From assembly GCA_003971905.1 (NCBI GenBank), contig RSEE01000024.1, positions 620,001 through 684,000 on the forward strand: a DNA stretch of 64,000 nt, given 5' to 3'. The position numbers and the translations under genes were made by a program. The notes beneath the pieces were generated by a model that worked only from the letters and a program-made list of their open reading frames with translations, ran no database searches and was not told the DNA's origin. Every line of letters begins with the position of its first letter. Within the stretch, counting starts at the first letter, position 1. Origin of the DNA: Moniliella sp. 'wahieum' (Eukaryota > Basidiomycota > Moniliellomycetes > Moniliellales > Moniliellaceae). Positions 11,386-22,071 of this stretch are shown one piece after another.

Positions 11386-12803
11386 TCAAGTGAGTACCCG
11401 CCGGATTGCATCTCTCGCTTCCTCACCCGGGAGACGAGCAGTCTTTAAGGTAATTGGGCAGGTGTCGACATGCTCGAGGTGAGTGAGGGCACACGAATAG
11501 CAAAACGCATACCCGGTCCGAAGCAATGCAGGGTTGGCGATCGGGGTACGACCACAGATACCACAGGCATTGTACAAAAGTGTGGCCGAGTGGTGTCCCG
11601 CGGGCCAGGGCTTGTGGATGGGTCATCGCCTCCTCGCCCATATCCGTTTCATGCACCCCCTCTCCTGGAACAGCCTTGATCACGGGGGCAACAAAGCCGT
11701 CCATGGGCTCATACAAGATCCCATTCCCATCGGGGAGCAAGGGCTTCGGGGGAAAGAGCGGCACGTTGGACCCGTACCCACCCAATTCGATGCTTCCCGC
11801 CACCACCCAAACTTCCTTCCGCCCCATCCCCTCCTGTTCGCCGCCGCGGAGATTCCGCGCTGTACCACCACTCAAAAACTTGAATCCAAAGATTGCCGCA
11901 GGGAGAAGGTACTGAGCGACTCAAAGAGAAGGCAAAGGGGAGGCTCGCAGGGCTCGGCGCAGACCTTCTCTAGGACGCCGCACAAGGGAGCAGCTCCGAG
12001 AGACACCATCGGGAAGAAATGAGGCAGAGAGTTGATCCTGCGTTAAGTCAGTTCTCAGAACCATACGAGCGGAAAGAACTACAGACCTGATCATCCGGGC
12101 CCAAGCGGCGAATATCAATCCGCATCCACTTAAACCATGGGCGCCAGTGGGGGATGCGATCGAACAGGTAGGCCATGTGATAGACCAGGAGCCAAGCCTG
12201 GTACCCCACCTGGGCATAAGGATAGCCGTGATAGAAGCAAGACTTCAACCTGGCTTGTACACGCTCCCGTCGACTAGTGTTGCCGACGGCAGTAGCAGGG
12301 CGTTGGGATGCAATGGGGGAAGAGGGGGCATCTGAGTCACCTTCGTCCTCGTTGTCACCGAAAAGAACCTCGTCGCTAGGGAGCCCTCCGCCCATGCGTT
12401 CCCACAAAGTATGTGCCTTGGCAGCCAGGTAAGGAAGGCCGACAAGGAACAGAAGGGAGAGGTTGATTTCGCGTGGGCGCAGCTGTTCATGCTTGAGCTG
12501 GGTGGCGCGGGACTGGTGACTGTTGGCGTTAATGACACCGGGACGCCGGCGGCGCTTGAGTGAGTAAAAGTGCTCGGAGAAGGAGGCACCCCAGGTCTTG
12601 AGGTAGTGGCGCTCAACAAGGAAGAGAGCAAGGGCATAGGCTTCGTCAAACTTGTTGGCGAACCGCAGGAGCAGACCGGCACGTCGCTGTGCGAGGACAA
12701 CGACAATGTAGCGCAGGGCTGGGCCAAGGAGAGAGCGGAGCTGTTCGGATGCGTATAGCTCAAAGAATGATGGCCGCAGTGGATCGACGGGGATGTCGGA
12801 CAT
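11386..12803 (-). CDS. PEX12: Peroxisome assembly protein 12 (RING peroxin)
   Basis: The ATG at 12803 leads into MSDIPVDPLRPSFFELYASEQL, a close match to the conserved Pex12 N-terminus. The membrane region with ASFSEHFYSLKRR follows, then intron 12038-12086, the AAIFGFKF..EWWYS segment, a PPKPLLP linker and a C-terminal RING-like zinc domain (ACGICGR, FCYSCALTHLEHVDTCPIT, 11386-11577). The RING lacks some zinc ligands, as is usual for Pex12. Frames must be bridged near 11925-11965, at the A-run 11874-11878 and at CCC 11597. The latter two are healed by homopolymer additions. Pex12 works with Pex2 and Pex10 as the peroxisomal ubiquitin ligase that recycles Pex5. Confidence 0.88.
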
Positions 12804-13268
12804 GGCGGTGGTTGTGCAGAAGGACGAGCCAAGCGGCACTTGCAGCGTTGCGTTGAAGTTGATGTTTAACGTTTAACGTTTATCCTGTGTACACGACCCG
12901 GCCCCCTCTACCCAACGAGCCACTCCACACAATCTGAAAGCGGCCCCAGCCCCCCGCGGTGCGACCGCCAAATAGGACCGAATCCCCCGGGGCGGAATTT
13001 GTTCCGGGCCATGGCACCCGGCTACCTTTGCCGGCCCGCGCTTGTTCGATTATTTGCTTGCAGTCAAAAAGTTGGTGTGCTAGCTACTCTTGTACTGGTG
13101 CTTGCACATCTACTTTTCCCTCGCTCCCTCTCTGGTATATCTTGGGCGCACACTGGAGGTCTAACAAAAAAATCGCAATGAGCACGAAGAAACAGGGTTA
13201 TATATGCACTTCAGGAAGCGGCCTGGGTGCTGAAAGGTATGGAGGGTACAAAGAAGAGAAAAAACGGC
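12804..13268. other. Intergenic between PEX12 and the lipase-like gene
   Basis: PEX12 promoter side, with one ACGT-TTA heptamer array at 12864. No gene seen. Confidence 0.5.
12864..12882. repeat. Heptamer array ACGT-TTA (2-3 units)
   Basis: GTTTAAC repeated in exact period 7, giving two AACGTT palindromes, about 60 bp upstream of the PEX12 start codon. Confidence 0.75.
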
Positions 13269-14417
13269 TTATTTGGCTACCGATTTGTGCTGCTCGGCAT
13301 GCTTCACGATCCAGCTGGAGGGGTGCAAATAAGAGTTTAGTATCATATGATCAAGGGGAGCGTTCATCACGTACTCAGTCACAATGTTGGCGGCCTTGAT
13401 GCGTTCCTCCATGTCCTCTTGCAACGGCTCATGACGATGATTCTTGAACGTAACGAGCGTCTTGTCGTCCGCCTGCACCTTCTTCTCAAACTCGACTGAT
13501 CCGGCATATGACACCACCGGGTCCTGGTCTCCATGAATAAGGAGCAAGGGAAGGTGTGCAGGATAGTTTTTGTACTTGTCGTTAAGCAAGTCCATCCCGT
13601 TGAGCAGCGGTCCGGCGATCGCCCGCAAAAAGACCTTCTTTTCCATGTAAGGGTTTTTGCGCGCATCCTCCTGAATAACCGGGTCGGAGCTTAGGTCTTC
13701 GGGTGCGATAGGGTTGACCCAAGGCATGTTGGGGAAAATCTTGAGCACACCCCGGGCCAGCGTCTGGACAATCCCAGGAGGAGGGCTGGTCAATTTGAGC
13801 CACGGCGCCGAGCCAATCACGCCAGCCAGGCCTTCTGTCGTGGTGGGCGGAAGATACGGGGAGTCGGCAGGACGCGTGACCGAGCTCAAGGCCAGCTGAC
13901 CTCCCATGCTGTGGCCCATGATGAAAAAGGGTACAACTCCCGGACCATACTTGTCATCCATGCGCTTGCGCTCGGCAAGGATGACCTGATTCAGGTCTTG
14001 CAACAGCAGTTCGAGCGTCGTGTTCGAGTGGGTGTCCTTTTTCCATTCACCAGTCATGCCTTTCTCAGCGGTGACACCATAACCGCGCTGGTCGTAACTG
14101 GTAACATAGATGCCCTTATCAGCAAAGACGGGTACGATGTGGTCGTAGCGGTAAATGTTCTCATTAAACCCGTGCTGGACGAAACGAAATCAAAGGATGA
14201 GTACCACCGCCGCTTGTAAAGAGTAGGAAGTAAGGAAGCAGCGTACAATGAGCACCAGCGCGGCTACGGGAGGCTTGCCCTCTGCGACCAGGGACGGCAC
14301 CCAGTGCTTGGTGAAGAGTTTGACCTCAGGATGGGTGGAGGTGGTGACAAACTCGTCCTCCGTGGTGCAAGGATTGGTAACAGGGGCGAAGGGGACGTCG
14401 GTGTTTGCGCTGCTCAT
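13269..14417 (-). CDS. Alpha/beta hydrolase, monoglyceride lipase-like (Yju3 type)
   Basis: Two exons, 14417-14247 and 14174-13269, with intron 14175-14246 giving about 358 residues and no frame break. The oxyanion-loop HGFNENIYRYDH follows the first strand. The nucleophile elbow is GHSMGG. The acid lies in LLIHGDQDPVVS, and the catalytic His is in KNHRHEPLQE. These match the monoacylglycerol lipase family, which splits monoacylglycerols to glycerol and fatty acid on lipid droplets and membranes. There is no signal peptide. A run of 10 G lies just upstream of the start codon in the 5' leader. Confidence 0.82.
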
Positions 14418-14589
14418 GGTGGGGGGGGGGATGGAGAGAGAGGTGGTAGGCAAGAAGCTAGACGCGCGTGCGCGGTTGGACAGCAGTGCGTGCATTCACA
14501 TGATCCGCATCCGGATCCATCCCATCGTCTGTTCCGAGTGGGGCGCCCGGCGGGCGATGTGGCATGTGGCGGCGGGGGCGACGGTGTCC

Positions 14590-14604
14590 GATCATCGATC
14601 ATCA
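14590..14604. repeat. Heptamer island TCGA-TCA
   Basis: GATCATCGATCATCATC: two TCGA-TCA steps, in the divergent promoter. Confidence 0.6.
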
Positions 14605-14671
14605 TCCATTGTTTCCGCCATTGAAATGTTGATCATCAATCGAGCGATCCGAACAATCATCGATTCTCGCC

Positions 14672-14697
14672 CATCGATCATCGGTCATCGGCCATCC
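14672..14697. repeat. Degenerate heptamer array (CATCGRY, 3 units)
   Basis: CATCGAT, CATCGGT and CATCGGC in exact period 7, lying at the edge of the duplicated block. Confidence 0.6.
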
Positions 14698-14850
14698 AGC
14701 CCGCCGAGTGGCTTGGCTATTACATGCAAATTGATTGCACCCCCTTGTAATCCCACCCCCCTGGGGGAAACATGCCAGCGTGGCATGCACTGTGTTCCGC
14801 CCAGCGCAGTCCCGCCCCGCCTTACTTGGGATTTTGGCTGCTGGTGGTGT

Positions 14851-17344
14851 ATGTACCACACGGCTGCCCATCGCATTTACCTTCGATTTGGCGCGCCTGT
14901 CGCCCTCACCCTGGTATCCTGCCTCCCCCTCTCCTCCGCCTCCATCCACTCATCCATCGCTAGCATATCCTCCCTCCGCCAGCATTCCTCCCGACGGCCA
15001 CATGCGCCAATTGCCTGTTCTCCCTCGTTCCTTTTTTCCCCTGCCCCCGGGGAGAAGGAGGTGCGGGGCTTGGCTATCGCCCCTCCACGCCCTACCCTCG
15101 TGTCCCTACCGGTCGAAATCCTTTACCACATCGCATCCTCTGGGGTTCTCGCTCCTGCGGATGTGGTCCGCCTCTCACAGACAAACAAAGGTGGGTATTT
15201 CCAAAAGCTCTCTTCGGAGAGAGTACCAATCAAGCTGACTTAGGGGTTCTTTTGTTGCCAGCATTGCGCCACGCGCTAATGAATGACTACGTTTGGCATG
15301 CTCTAGCTCTGCGCACCGGCCTTGTTCCATCCTTGGAAATGGAGCTGGAAGCGGCCAGTATTCGCGCCGATGTTTGCCCCCTTCCCAGATCATGGTACGC
15401 TTTTGTCGTGTACTTTGACATGATCGAATGGCACTTTGGCTGGAACCTTTTGGGCGAATGCGTGCCTCCTCGAGAACGCCCCATTCGCCCTCGGGAACAC
15501 CCCAATTCCCCTCAGGAACGCACCAAGCGCCGTGCCATTTCGGAGGTTGATCGACCCGCTCAACTACAGTCCATCAAACCCATTGTTTGGGGACAGTGTT
15601 TGCGATATCGTTCCCCACTCTTTATCACAGCGGATGATCGAACCTTCTTTGGTTATTCCAACTCAGACGAAGCAGAAGACTTTACCGTTGTAGGCGTAGA
15701 CTGAGAGACGGGCCGGACAACCTGGCTCAATACCTGCCCACCGGATGAAGGTGATTGGGTTGACGCGTGGGCGCGCAATATGGTCAAGACTTGGGGATGG
15801 CAAGTTGTGGTCTTCCGAGGTAAGCACCCTCTTCAATTCCAAAATTTGATGCTAGCCGGTTACCTACCTCCCATTTCTCATGACAGGGCAAAGCAAAGAC
15901 GAAAGATATCGGGACAAAATGTGGGCCATGGTGTATCGCGTCGGTTTGGATGACGGATCGATCCACTTTGAGTGCAAAATAGATGTTTACGACACGGACA
16001 CTGACACCAGCTGGATTGTTCCAAAAGACGCTTTCTTCGAAGTGCTTACACCCGCCATTAATGGTCACAGCCTCTTCATTGCGTACGTTTCATGTTAACA
16101 TATATGTGTGGCCGTGCTGGCTTCTTATACCAAAGGGATGCATCGTACAAAGTGTACACATTCGACATCCTCACTCGACAGAAGACGAATGAGTTCTCTT
16201 TCACCAAGTGGATCAAGTTTTCAAACTACGAGTATGATCGTTATCCGTTCTGCAGTTCGAGGAGTTTTGCTAACAACCAGTGTGCAACTTGCAGCGGCTT
16301 TATCGACGTGCAAGCTGCTGGCGATGACCAGTATATTTTCCTCCTCGCGGGAGCAGGCAATCTCCTGGCGATTGACCGCCAAACCAATGAAAAAGTATGG
16401 TCATTTGAGGACATGCTTGGCGATCCGCCCATGTACGGCCTTAATCACCCGGACCAAATTGCCGCCTTCTCCCTCCAGCCATCGACCCCTCTGGAGCCTA
16501 CCCCTTCCTTACAACCGCTTCCTGTATGTGCATTTCTGCCACCAGCACATGCACACAGTTTGACTGACACGATCTCTCGCAGAGGGATCCGACCTGCATG
16601 TCATTCCATCCGCTTGGCACAGCATGGCTGAGCACGCTGAAGATCTTTGTTGATTCGTTCACCAAGTCGCTCATCATTTCCTCCGGCTCTATTCGTTCGT
16701 CCGATTTCCACATCTGGATTCTCAAGAACTACAAGTCGGTGTTAAGGCGCGGCTCGGCCAATGAAGCATGGCTTGCAGGAATATGGGAATTTCATGAACG
16801 AGCCCGACCGCTTTGGTTTGGTGCAACCTCGAATGGGAGGATGTTTGCGCCTTACCTTATTCCCGGTTGGTCCTATACCGTAAGAACAAACCAGAGGGTT
16901 GTAGCCCATCAGGGAAAATGGCACGGGTCTTTCGCGCGTTATGTTCCCGATTTCGTGCCGTATGAGAAGTTCAAGGAGTGGGGATCCTTGTCCCCGCATG
17001 TTCTGGATTGGCGACATGCTCGTTCGCCTTACGAGATGCGAATTGTCGCTTTACAAGCCGGGCCTATTCCTGCACAGACGGGCCAAGTACTCACCGCTGG
17101 GTTGCTCTACCCGAACGAGATGTTCAGAGAAACAGCAAGCGCCACTTTGGCTCGTCTCGGGCAAGGCGCAGGCTATATGCAGACCCAACGGATGCCCCCC
17201 TTTCTCTCGCCTCGGGGCGCCTTCCTGTTTGTGCCGAGCCAAGCGCAATGGTTCCCTGCCACCAACGATCCCCATGAGGCGCTCCAGATGCGCTGGGACT
17301 GGGGGCAGGCTGCGGTGGAGTGGCTACGCAATCGCCAGCAATAA
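14851..17344 (+). CDS. F-box protein with beta-propeller-like C-terminus, one in-frame stop
   Basis: The splice phases agree for exons 14851-15190, 15262-15819, 15887-16082, 16136-16231, 16295-16523 and 16583-17344, giving 727 codons. An F-box (LPVEILYHIASSGVLAPADVV) lies at about residues 85-115. The rest is beta-rich, with PQQ/quinoprotein-blade-like motifs (VVGVD.ETGRTTW and LLAIDRQTNEKVWSFE). F-box proteins supply substrates to SCF ubiquitin ligases; the propeller would be the substrate arm (inference). The TGA at 15702-15704 interrupts the first blade motif, where the decayed copy near 4.17 kb has TGG. It could be a sequence error, a true nonsense mutation, or lie inside an unrecognised intron. 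The start was chosen because the same ATG is conserved in the copy at 4933. Confidence 0.72.
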
Positions 17345-17694
17345 TGGATCGGTGTTCCGTCGTCGTATATATGCCCCCAAGACACTGTAGTCTGCCAGGC
17401 GAAGGTGGTCTGTGTGTGTACGAAAAATGATTAATGACGGCCCTGACACTGGCTCTTCCTTTTGCTAGCTGCTCCTGGAGAAGGTGGCCTGTGCGCCGCA
17501 TGAACAATTGAAATGGGGGGCGGGGGCACACTGGCCGTGTGGCTGCGCCACGCGCCCTTGCTGTCCGCAACCCGCCCCGCCAGCCCAGCCCAGCCGCGCC
17601 GCCGCCAACTGCTTCGCTCGGCCTCCTGTGTCTCGTGCGTCGGGGCGCTTTGAGTCTGCCCATGTCCACCCCCGGCGCTGTTTCTGCGCACAGC
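17345..17694. other. Short intergenic region, F-box 3' end to kinase start
   Basis: CT- and GC-rich. The first part (to about 17478) is duplicated at 2.2 kb; the remainder is not. It probably holds the kinase promoter. Confidence 0.45.
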
Positions 17695-19474
17695 ATGCCC
17701 GCCCCGCCCGCCAGTCTGTCCTTTCCCCAGTGGCCCGACGCGTCGAGGATGGTGTACTGACTGCGACGATCCATCTCTGTTGCCCTGTTACTTGCAGACG
17801 TGCACGGCATTCCCGACCCCGACGCACGCCAGGCGGCGCTGCGGGTGCAGATTGAACAGGCCCAGCTGGCGTCGCAGGCCCAGGCGCCTCCCTCGCAGCT
17901 CCAGCACCCTCTCATGCACGATGCTGCGCAAGCGCTTCAGGCCCAGCAGACCCAGTTGGCCATGGCCGAGGCCAGTCTCGAAGACCGGACCAGGCAAACG
18001 GATGATGGCGTGGGACAAGCTGTCGCATCGCCCTCCTCCCAGGGGAAGGACGATGATTACGTTTATTTTAAGCGCCGTCTCGAAGGTATCAGCAAGGGCA
18101 CCATTGAAGCGGCCACAGGGGCGAAGCTCAAGCTGGAGCACTACTACAAGATTGCTGTGGCTCAGGCAATTGAGCGGGCTGGGCGGGGTGGAGCTGGAGA
18201 AGCGACTGCTGGCCGCTGGTCCTTCCTTGTCCGAAGATCGTAAGGAGCGGCAGCTGACCCAGCTGGGCCGTCGCGAGTCGAACTTTTTGCGCTTGCGGCG
18301 CACCCGGCTTGGACTAGAGGATTTCCGGACGGTCAAGGTGATTGGAAAGGGTGCGTTTGGAGAGGTGCGCTTGGTTCAAAAGACTGATACGGGTAAGATT
18401 TATGCAATGAAGACGCTGCGGAAAAGCGAGATGTTCAAGAAAGACCAGCTGGCTCATGTGCGGGCGGAGCGAGATGTGCTCGCCGAGTCCAACTCGCCGT
18501 GGGTGGTGCAGCTTTACTACTCATTCCAGGATCCCCACTACCTTTACCTCCTCATGGAGTTTCTCCCGGGTGGAGATCTGATGACGATGCTCATCAAATA
18601 CGATACTTTTTCAGACGACGTTACTCGCTTTTATATGGGCGAGTGCGTGCTTGCCCTCGAGGCCATTCATTCGCTCGGCTTCATCCACCGCGACATCAAA
18701 CCCGACAATATCCTTATTGATGCCAAGGGCCACGTCAAACTCTCCGACTTTGGTCTTTCGACTGGCTTTTACAAGCAGCATGACTCGGCCTACTACCAAA
18801 AGCTACTCGAGGGCAACACGGCACGTGGTGCGGTGGCCCAACAGGCGCACCGGGACCAGGCTGGGCGCAACTCGGTTGCCGTTAATCCGATTACGCTTAC
18901 TCTCAGCTCGAAGGACACGATTGCCACCTGGAAAGCCAACCGACGCAAGTTGGCCTACTCTACTGTCGGCACGCCTGACTACATTGCACCCGAAATTTTC
19001 CAGCAGCAGGGCTACTCGTCAGAGTGTGACTGGTGGTCCTTGGGTGCCATCATGTTTGAGTGTCTGTGTGGCTACCCTCCCTTTTGCTCAGAGAACGCGC
19101 ACGACACGTACCGCAAGATTCTCGCCTGGCGAGACACACTTGCCTTTCCTGAGGATATCCATCTCTCTCCCGAGGCTGAACACATGATCCGCTCTCTTAT
19201 CCGCGAGCCGGAAAACCGACTGGGCCGGCATGGTGGGGCCCAGGAGCTGAAGGATCACCCCTTCTTTGCTGGTGTTGACTTTTCTACCATTCGCCAGATT
19301 GATGCACCCTTCATCCCTTCCCTGCGGAGTGTCACCGACACGTCCTACTTCCCCACTGAGGATCTCAATGAGGTGCCTGACCTACCCCCTGCTGCTGAAC
19401 ATGGCAAGCAATCGGACCTGCCCTTCTTGGGCTACACATTCCGTCGTTTTTCAACCAACGAGGAGGCTCTTTGA
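17695..19474 (+). CDS. CBK1: NDR/LATS-family AGC protein kinase (CBK1/COT1 group)
   Basis: The likely first exon is 17695-17751, with intron 17752-17797, although the junction is one base out of phase. A Q/A-rich N-terminus is followed by the MOB-binding NDR signature ([20 protein letters not shown], then [17 protein letters not shown]). Then come [11 protein letters not shown] (18343-18370), [17 protein letters not shown] with the long NDR-type insert, [13 protein letters not shown] carrying the activation-loop Ser, and the C-terminal hydrophobic motif FLGYTFRRF with its phospho-Thr. One frame break at the GGGG near 18185 is healed by added Gs. NDR kinases with Mob2 drive polarity, septation and wall remodelling. 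The first exon is uncertain. The 5' coding part has a fragment copy at 5.1-5.25 kb. Confidence 0.9.
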
Positions 19475-20289
19475 GCAGCTGCTGCCCTGACTGGATGGAC
19501 ATGAACGCATCTCTTGCGTCCTGCATTGGCTACCGTTACCCTTTCTTCCTCCGGCAACCCCCTCCCCCCTCTTATTGAATTGCCCTGTCTCTTCCATCTC
19601 AAATTTCATCTGCACGGTCAACAAGAACTCGAAGCCATTACGGAGCTTCACATTTGGCAATCACGTTAATCACGGTTGCTGGCTGCAAATATAAGATCCG
19701 GGTTGTCGTAGTAAGCAGCGTGCGTATATGGGCACCGACGGAAAGTATTCCAGTCTAGTGTCTGGAGCTAGGCCATACTTGTGTCAGAACGAGAAGCCCC
19801 AGACCTGGGCTTGATCGCTTAGCCTCTCAGGTACGCCCTGCCCGCAGGCACGCCCTACTGCTCGTGGAGGCTTGTTCAGAGCGACCAATAAGCTGAGACG
19901 GACGCCAAGATCATCGATCTACTGAGTAGCTCAGCCGCGCCCAGGCTGAGTCTCAGCATGGCCGTGGCAGTTGTTTTGGCCGACTTGTGGTTCCGTGGGG
20001 CGGGAATGATTAATGACTCTTGAGCTGAGCAGGACTGGACGCTTCGATCGCGCCGAAGAGTGTCTGGTCGACGAGGGGCCACCCCAGCAAGCCAAATGGG
20101 ATTGGTGCGCCCCATGCGCCCTATGACGCAAACGAGCCTATGACACTGGCGCCATGCCGGGATATAATCCTGGAACGGATGTCCTGGGCCCTTCCAAACA
20201 ATACCTCCCCTCCCACTACCCCCACTTTTTGCTTCGTCTCCATAACCACCTCCATCTTGGGACCCATTCCTCCCTTCCCGTTCTTCTCC
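19475..20289. other. Intergenic between kinase and PP2C genes
   Basis: Kinase 3' region and PP2C promoter. Strongly CT-rich just upstream of the PP2C start. No further gene supported. Confidence 0.5.
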
Positions 20290-22071
20290 ATGTCTATCGC
20301 TGCCACACAGCCACCCGCGCCGGCGGCAACCGCCATCCCCACCGGCAGCGCCGCCCCCCGTCCTTCCAGCACCTTGCCTGCCCATGCCCTCTCCACCCTT
20401 CCTCTGCACCGCTTTGCTTCTTCCGTTGCCTCTGCTTCTGTTCCCGCCGCCTCTGCACCCTCTCGCACATCCACTCCCAAGTCCATGCACCACTCTCCCC
20501 TCCCCCAATACCATTCATCCGTGCCTCCGCGCCAATATCAAGAACCCTCTTCTGCATCCGTCGGCCCTCCCTCCCTGTCCCAGCCACTCTATCCTTCCGC
20601 CCCCTCCATCTCACTCCCTGAGGTTCCCGTCATTCCTTCCCTTCCCGAGCGAGAGAGCAGTACTACACGCCTCTCCCTCCGCCATTCCCACAGCGTCACT
20701 ACTATTCGCACGCCCCCCAATCCCTCTCCTCGGGCATCCCGCCGACCCCTCTCCATGGCGGGTGCGGATCAGGATGCCGCCCAGGTCATGTCCCGCCCTC
20801 GCACTGCCCCATTTCGCGTAGGTGTGGTCGAGGACCCCAACAAACGCTGGCGTCGCACCATGGAGGATTCACATACATTTGTTTATGACTTTGGCGGTGT
20901 TCAGGGTCAAGGCTTCTTTGGCATATATGATGGCCATGCGGGAAAAGCTTCGGCTGAGTGGTGTGGCAAGTACCTCTATCAGGTATGTACTCTGTCCCTT
21001 CCCTTTGTCTGAAACTGACGTGTCTTGGGCAAGTAGTACCTGCGTGAGCATCTCATTCGCTATGGAAACGAACCGGTTCCCGATATCCTCAACAATACCT
21101 TCCAAAGCGCGGACCTAGCACTGGGCGAAATAGCAAAAGAAACTCGGACCTCGTCGGGATGTACCGCAGTGACCTGCTACTTGCGGTTGGAAGATGCTCA
21201 GGGGGTCCCTCTAGCCGGGTCTGGTTCAGGAGGGATCATGCATGGCGAAGCGGGGGCGTTGGGCCAAGCCTTCATTGGAGGTGCCTCAGTCCCCCCTCAT
21301 ATTGAGGGATTCTCTACTGTGGCTGTTCTGCGTACCAATCCCGACCCCCTGACCATCTCCCCTGTTTCAGAGGTGGAAACAATGCCCGAACCTAAAAATC
21401 AGCACAAGGGTCTTCTGAATTCGCTTGCTCGTCGCGCTGGATTGCCTCACCTACACCGCCGCTCTGGGTCTGTCAATAGAGCCTCGGGCGAGAACCGCCC
21501 TTCATCGCCGGACACACCCGCCGCCTCGGGCTTGCCCCACCATTCGCCCGATCGGACGCCAGTCCATCTGCTGGACCCGCTTGTGGCTGCAATCCCCTAT
21601 CGGCGAGTGCTCTACACGGCCAATGTGGGGGATGCCCGCGCCGTCCTCTGTCGCGGTGGGAGGGCAGTACGTCTGACGTACGACCACAAGGGTTCGGACC
21701 TCCAGGAGGCGATGCGAATCCAGGAGGCAGGAGGGTTCGTGATGAACGATCGTGTCAACGGTGTCCTGGCAGTGACTCGCTCTTTGGGGGATAACAGTAT
21801 GAAAGAATTCGTTGTGGGCAATCCCTACACCACGGAGACGACTCTGGACGAAGAAGACGCCTTCCTAATCGTTTCTTGCGATGGGCTGTGGGACGTGACG
21901 TCGGATCAAGAAGCAGTGGACCTGATTCGGAACGTGGACGATGCCCAAGAAGCGGCTCGGATTTTGCTAGATCACGCCCTTTCCAACGGCTCCACTGACA
22001 ATACTTCTGTCATGGTTATCCGCTTCAACGCCAAACCCGATACAGGCTTTGCATCACGAATCATTTCGTGA
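20290..22071 (+). CDS. PTC1: Type 2C protein phosphatase, Ptc1-like
   Basis: Exons 20290-20982 and 21037-22071 (intron 20983-21036) give 575 residues with intact frame. The first about 170 residues are Ser/Pro/Ala-rich. The PP2C core carries [11 protein letters not shown] (about 180), the metal-binding [10 protein letters not shown] (about 210), [17 protein letters not shown] (about 427), [22 protein letters not shown] and the terminal [10 protein letters not shown] proline/serine-rich insert of about 130 residues splits the catalytic domain between the TCYL strand and the NVGD motif, which is unusual for Ptc1. Ptc1 dephosphorylates MAP kinases of the HOG and wall-integrity routes. The upstream ATG at 20140 is less likely because its extension is not conserved-looking. 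Confidence 0.88.

Larger units (their letters stand above)
14418..14850. other. Divergent intergenic region between lipase-like and F-box genes
   Basis: Shared upstream region of two divergent genes. It carries a G10 run (14421-14430) and TCA/TCGA heptamer islands. The stretch from 14643 onward is also present in the decayed copy near 5.1 kb. Confidence 0.5.

Noticed and set aside
11578-11600. GTGTGGCCGAGTGGTG on the plus strand, like the start of a Ser/Leu tRNA
   Set aside because: It is antisense to PEX12 coding sequence just before the RING, and no other tRNA arms follow.
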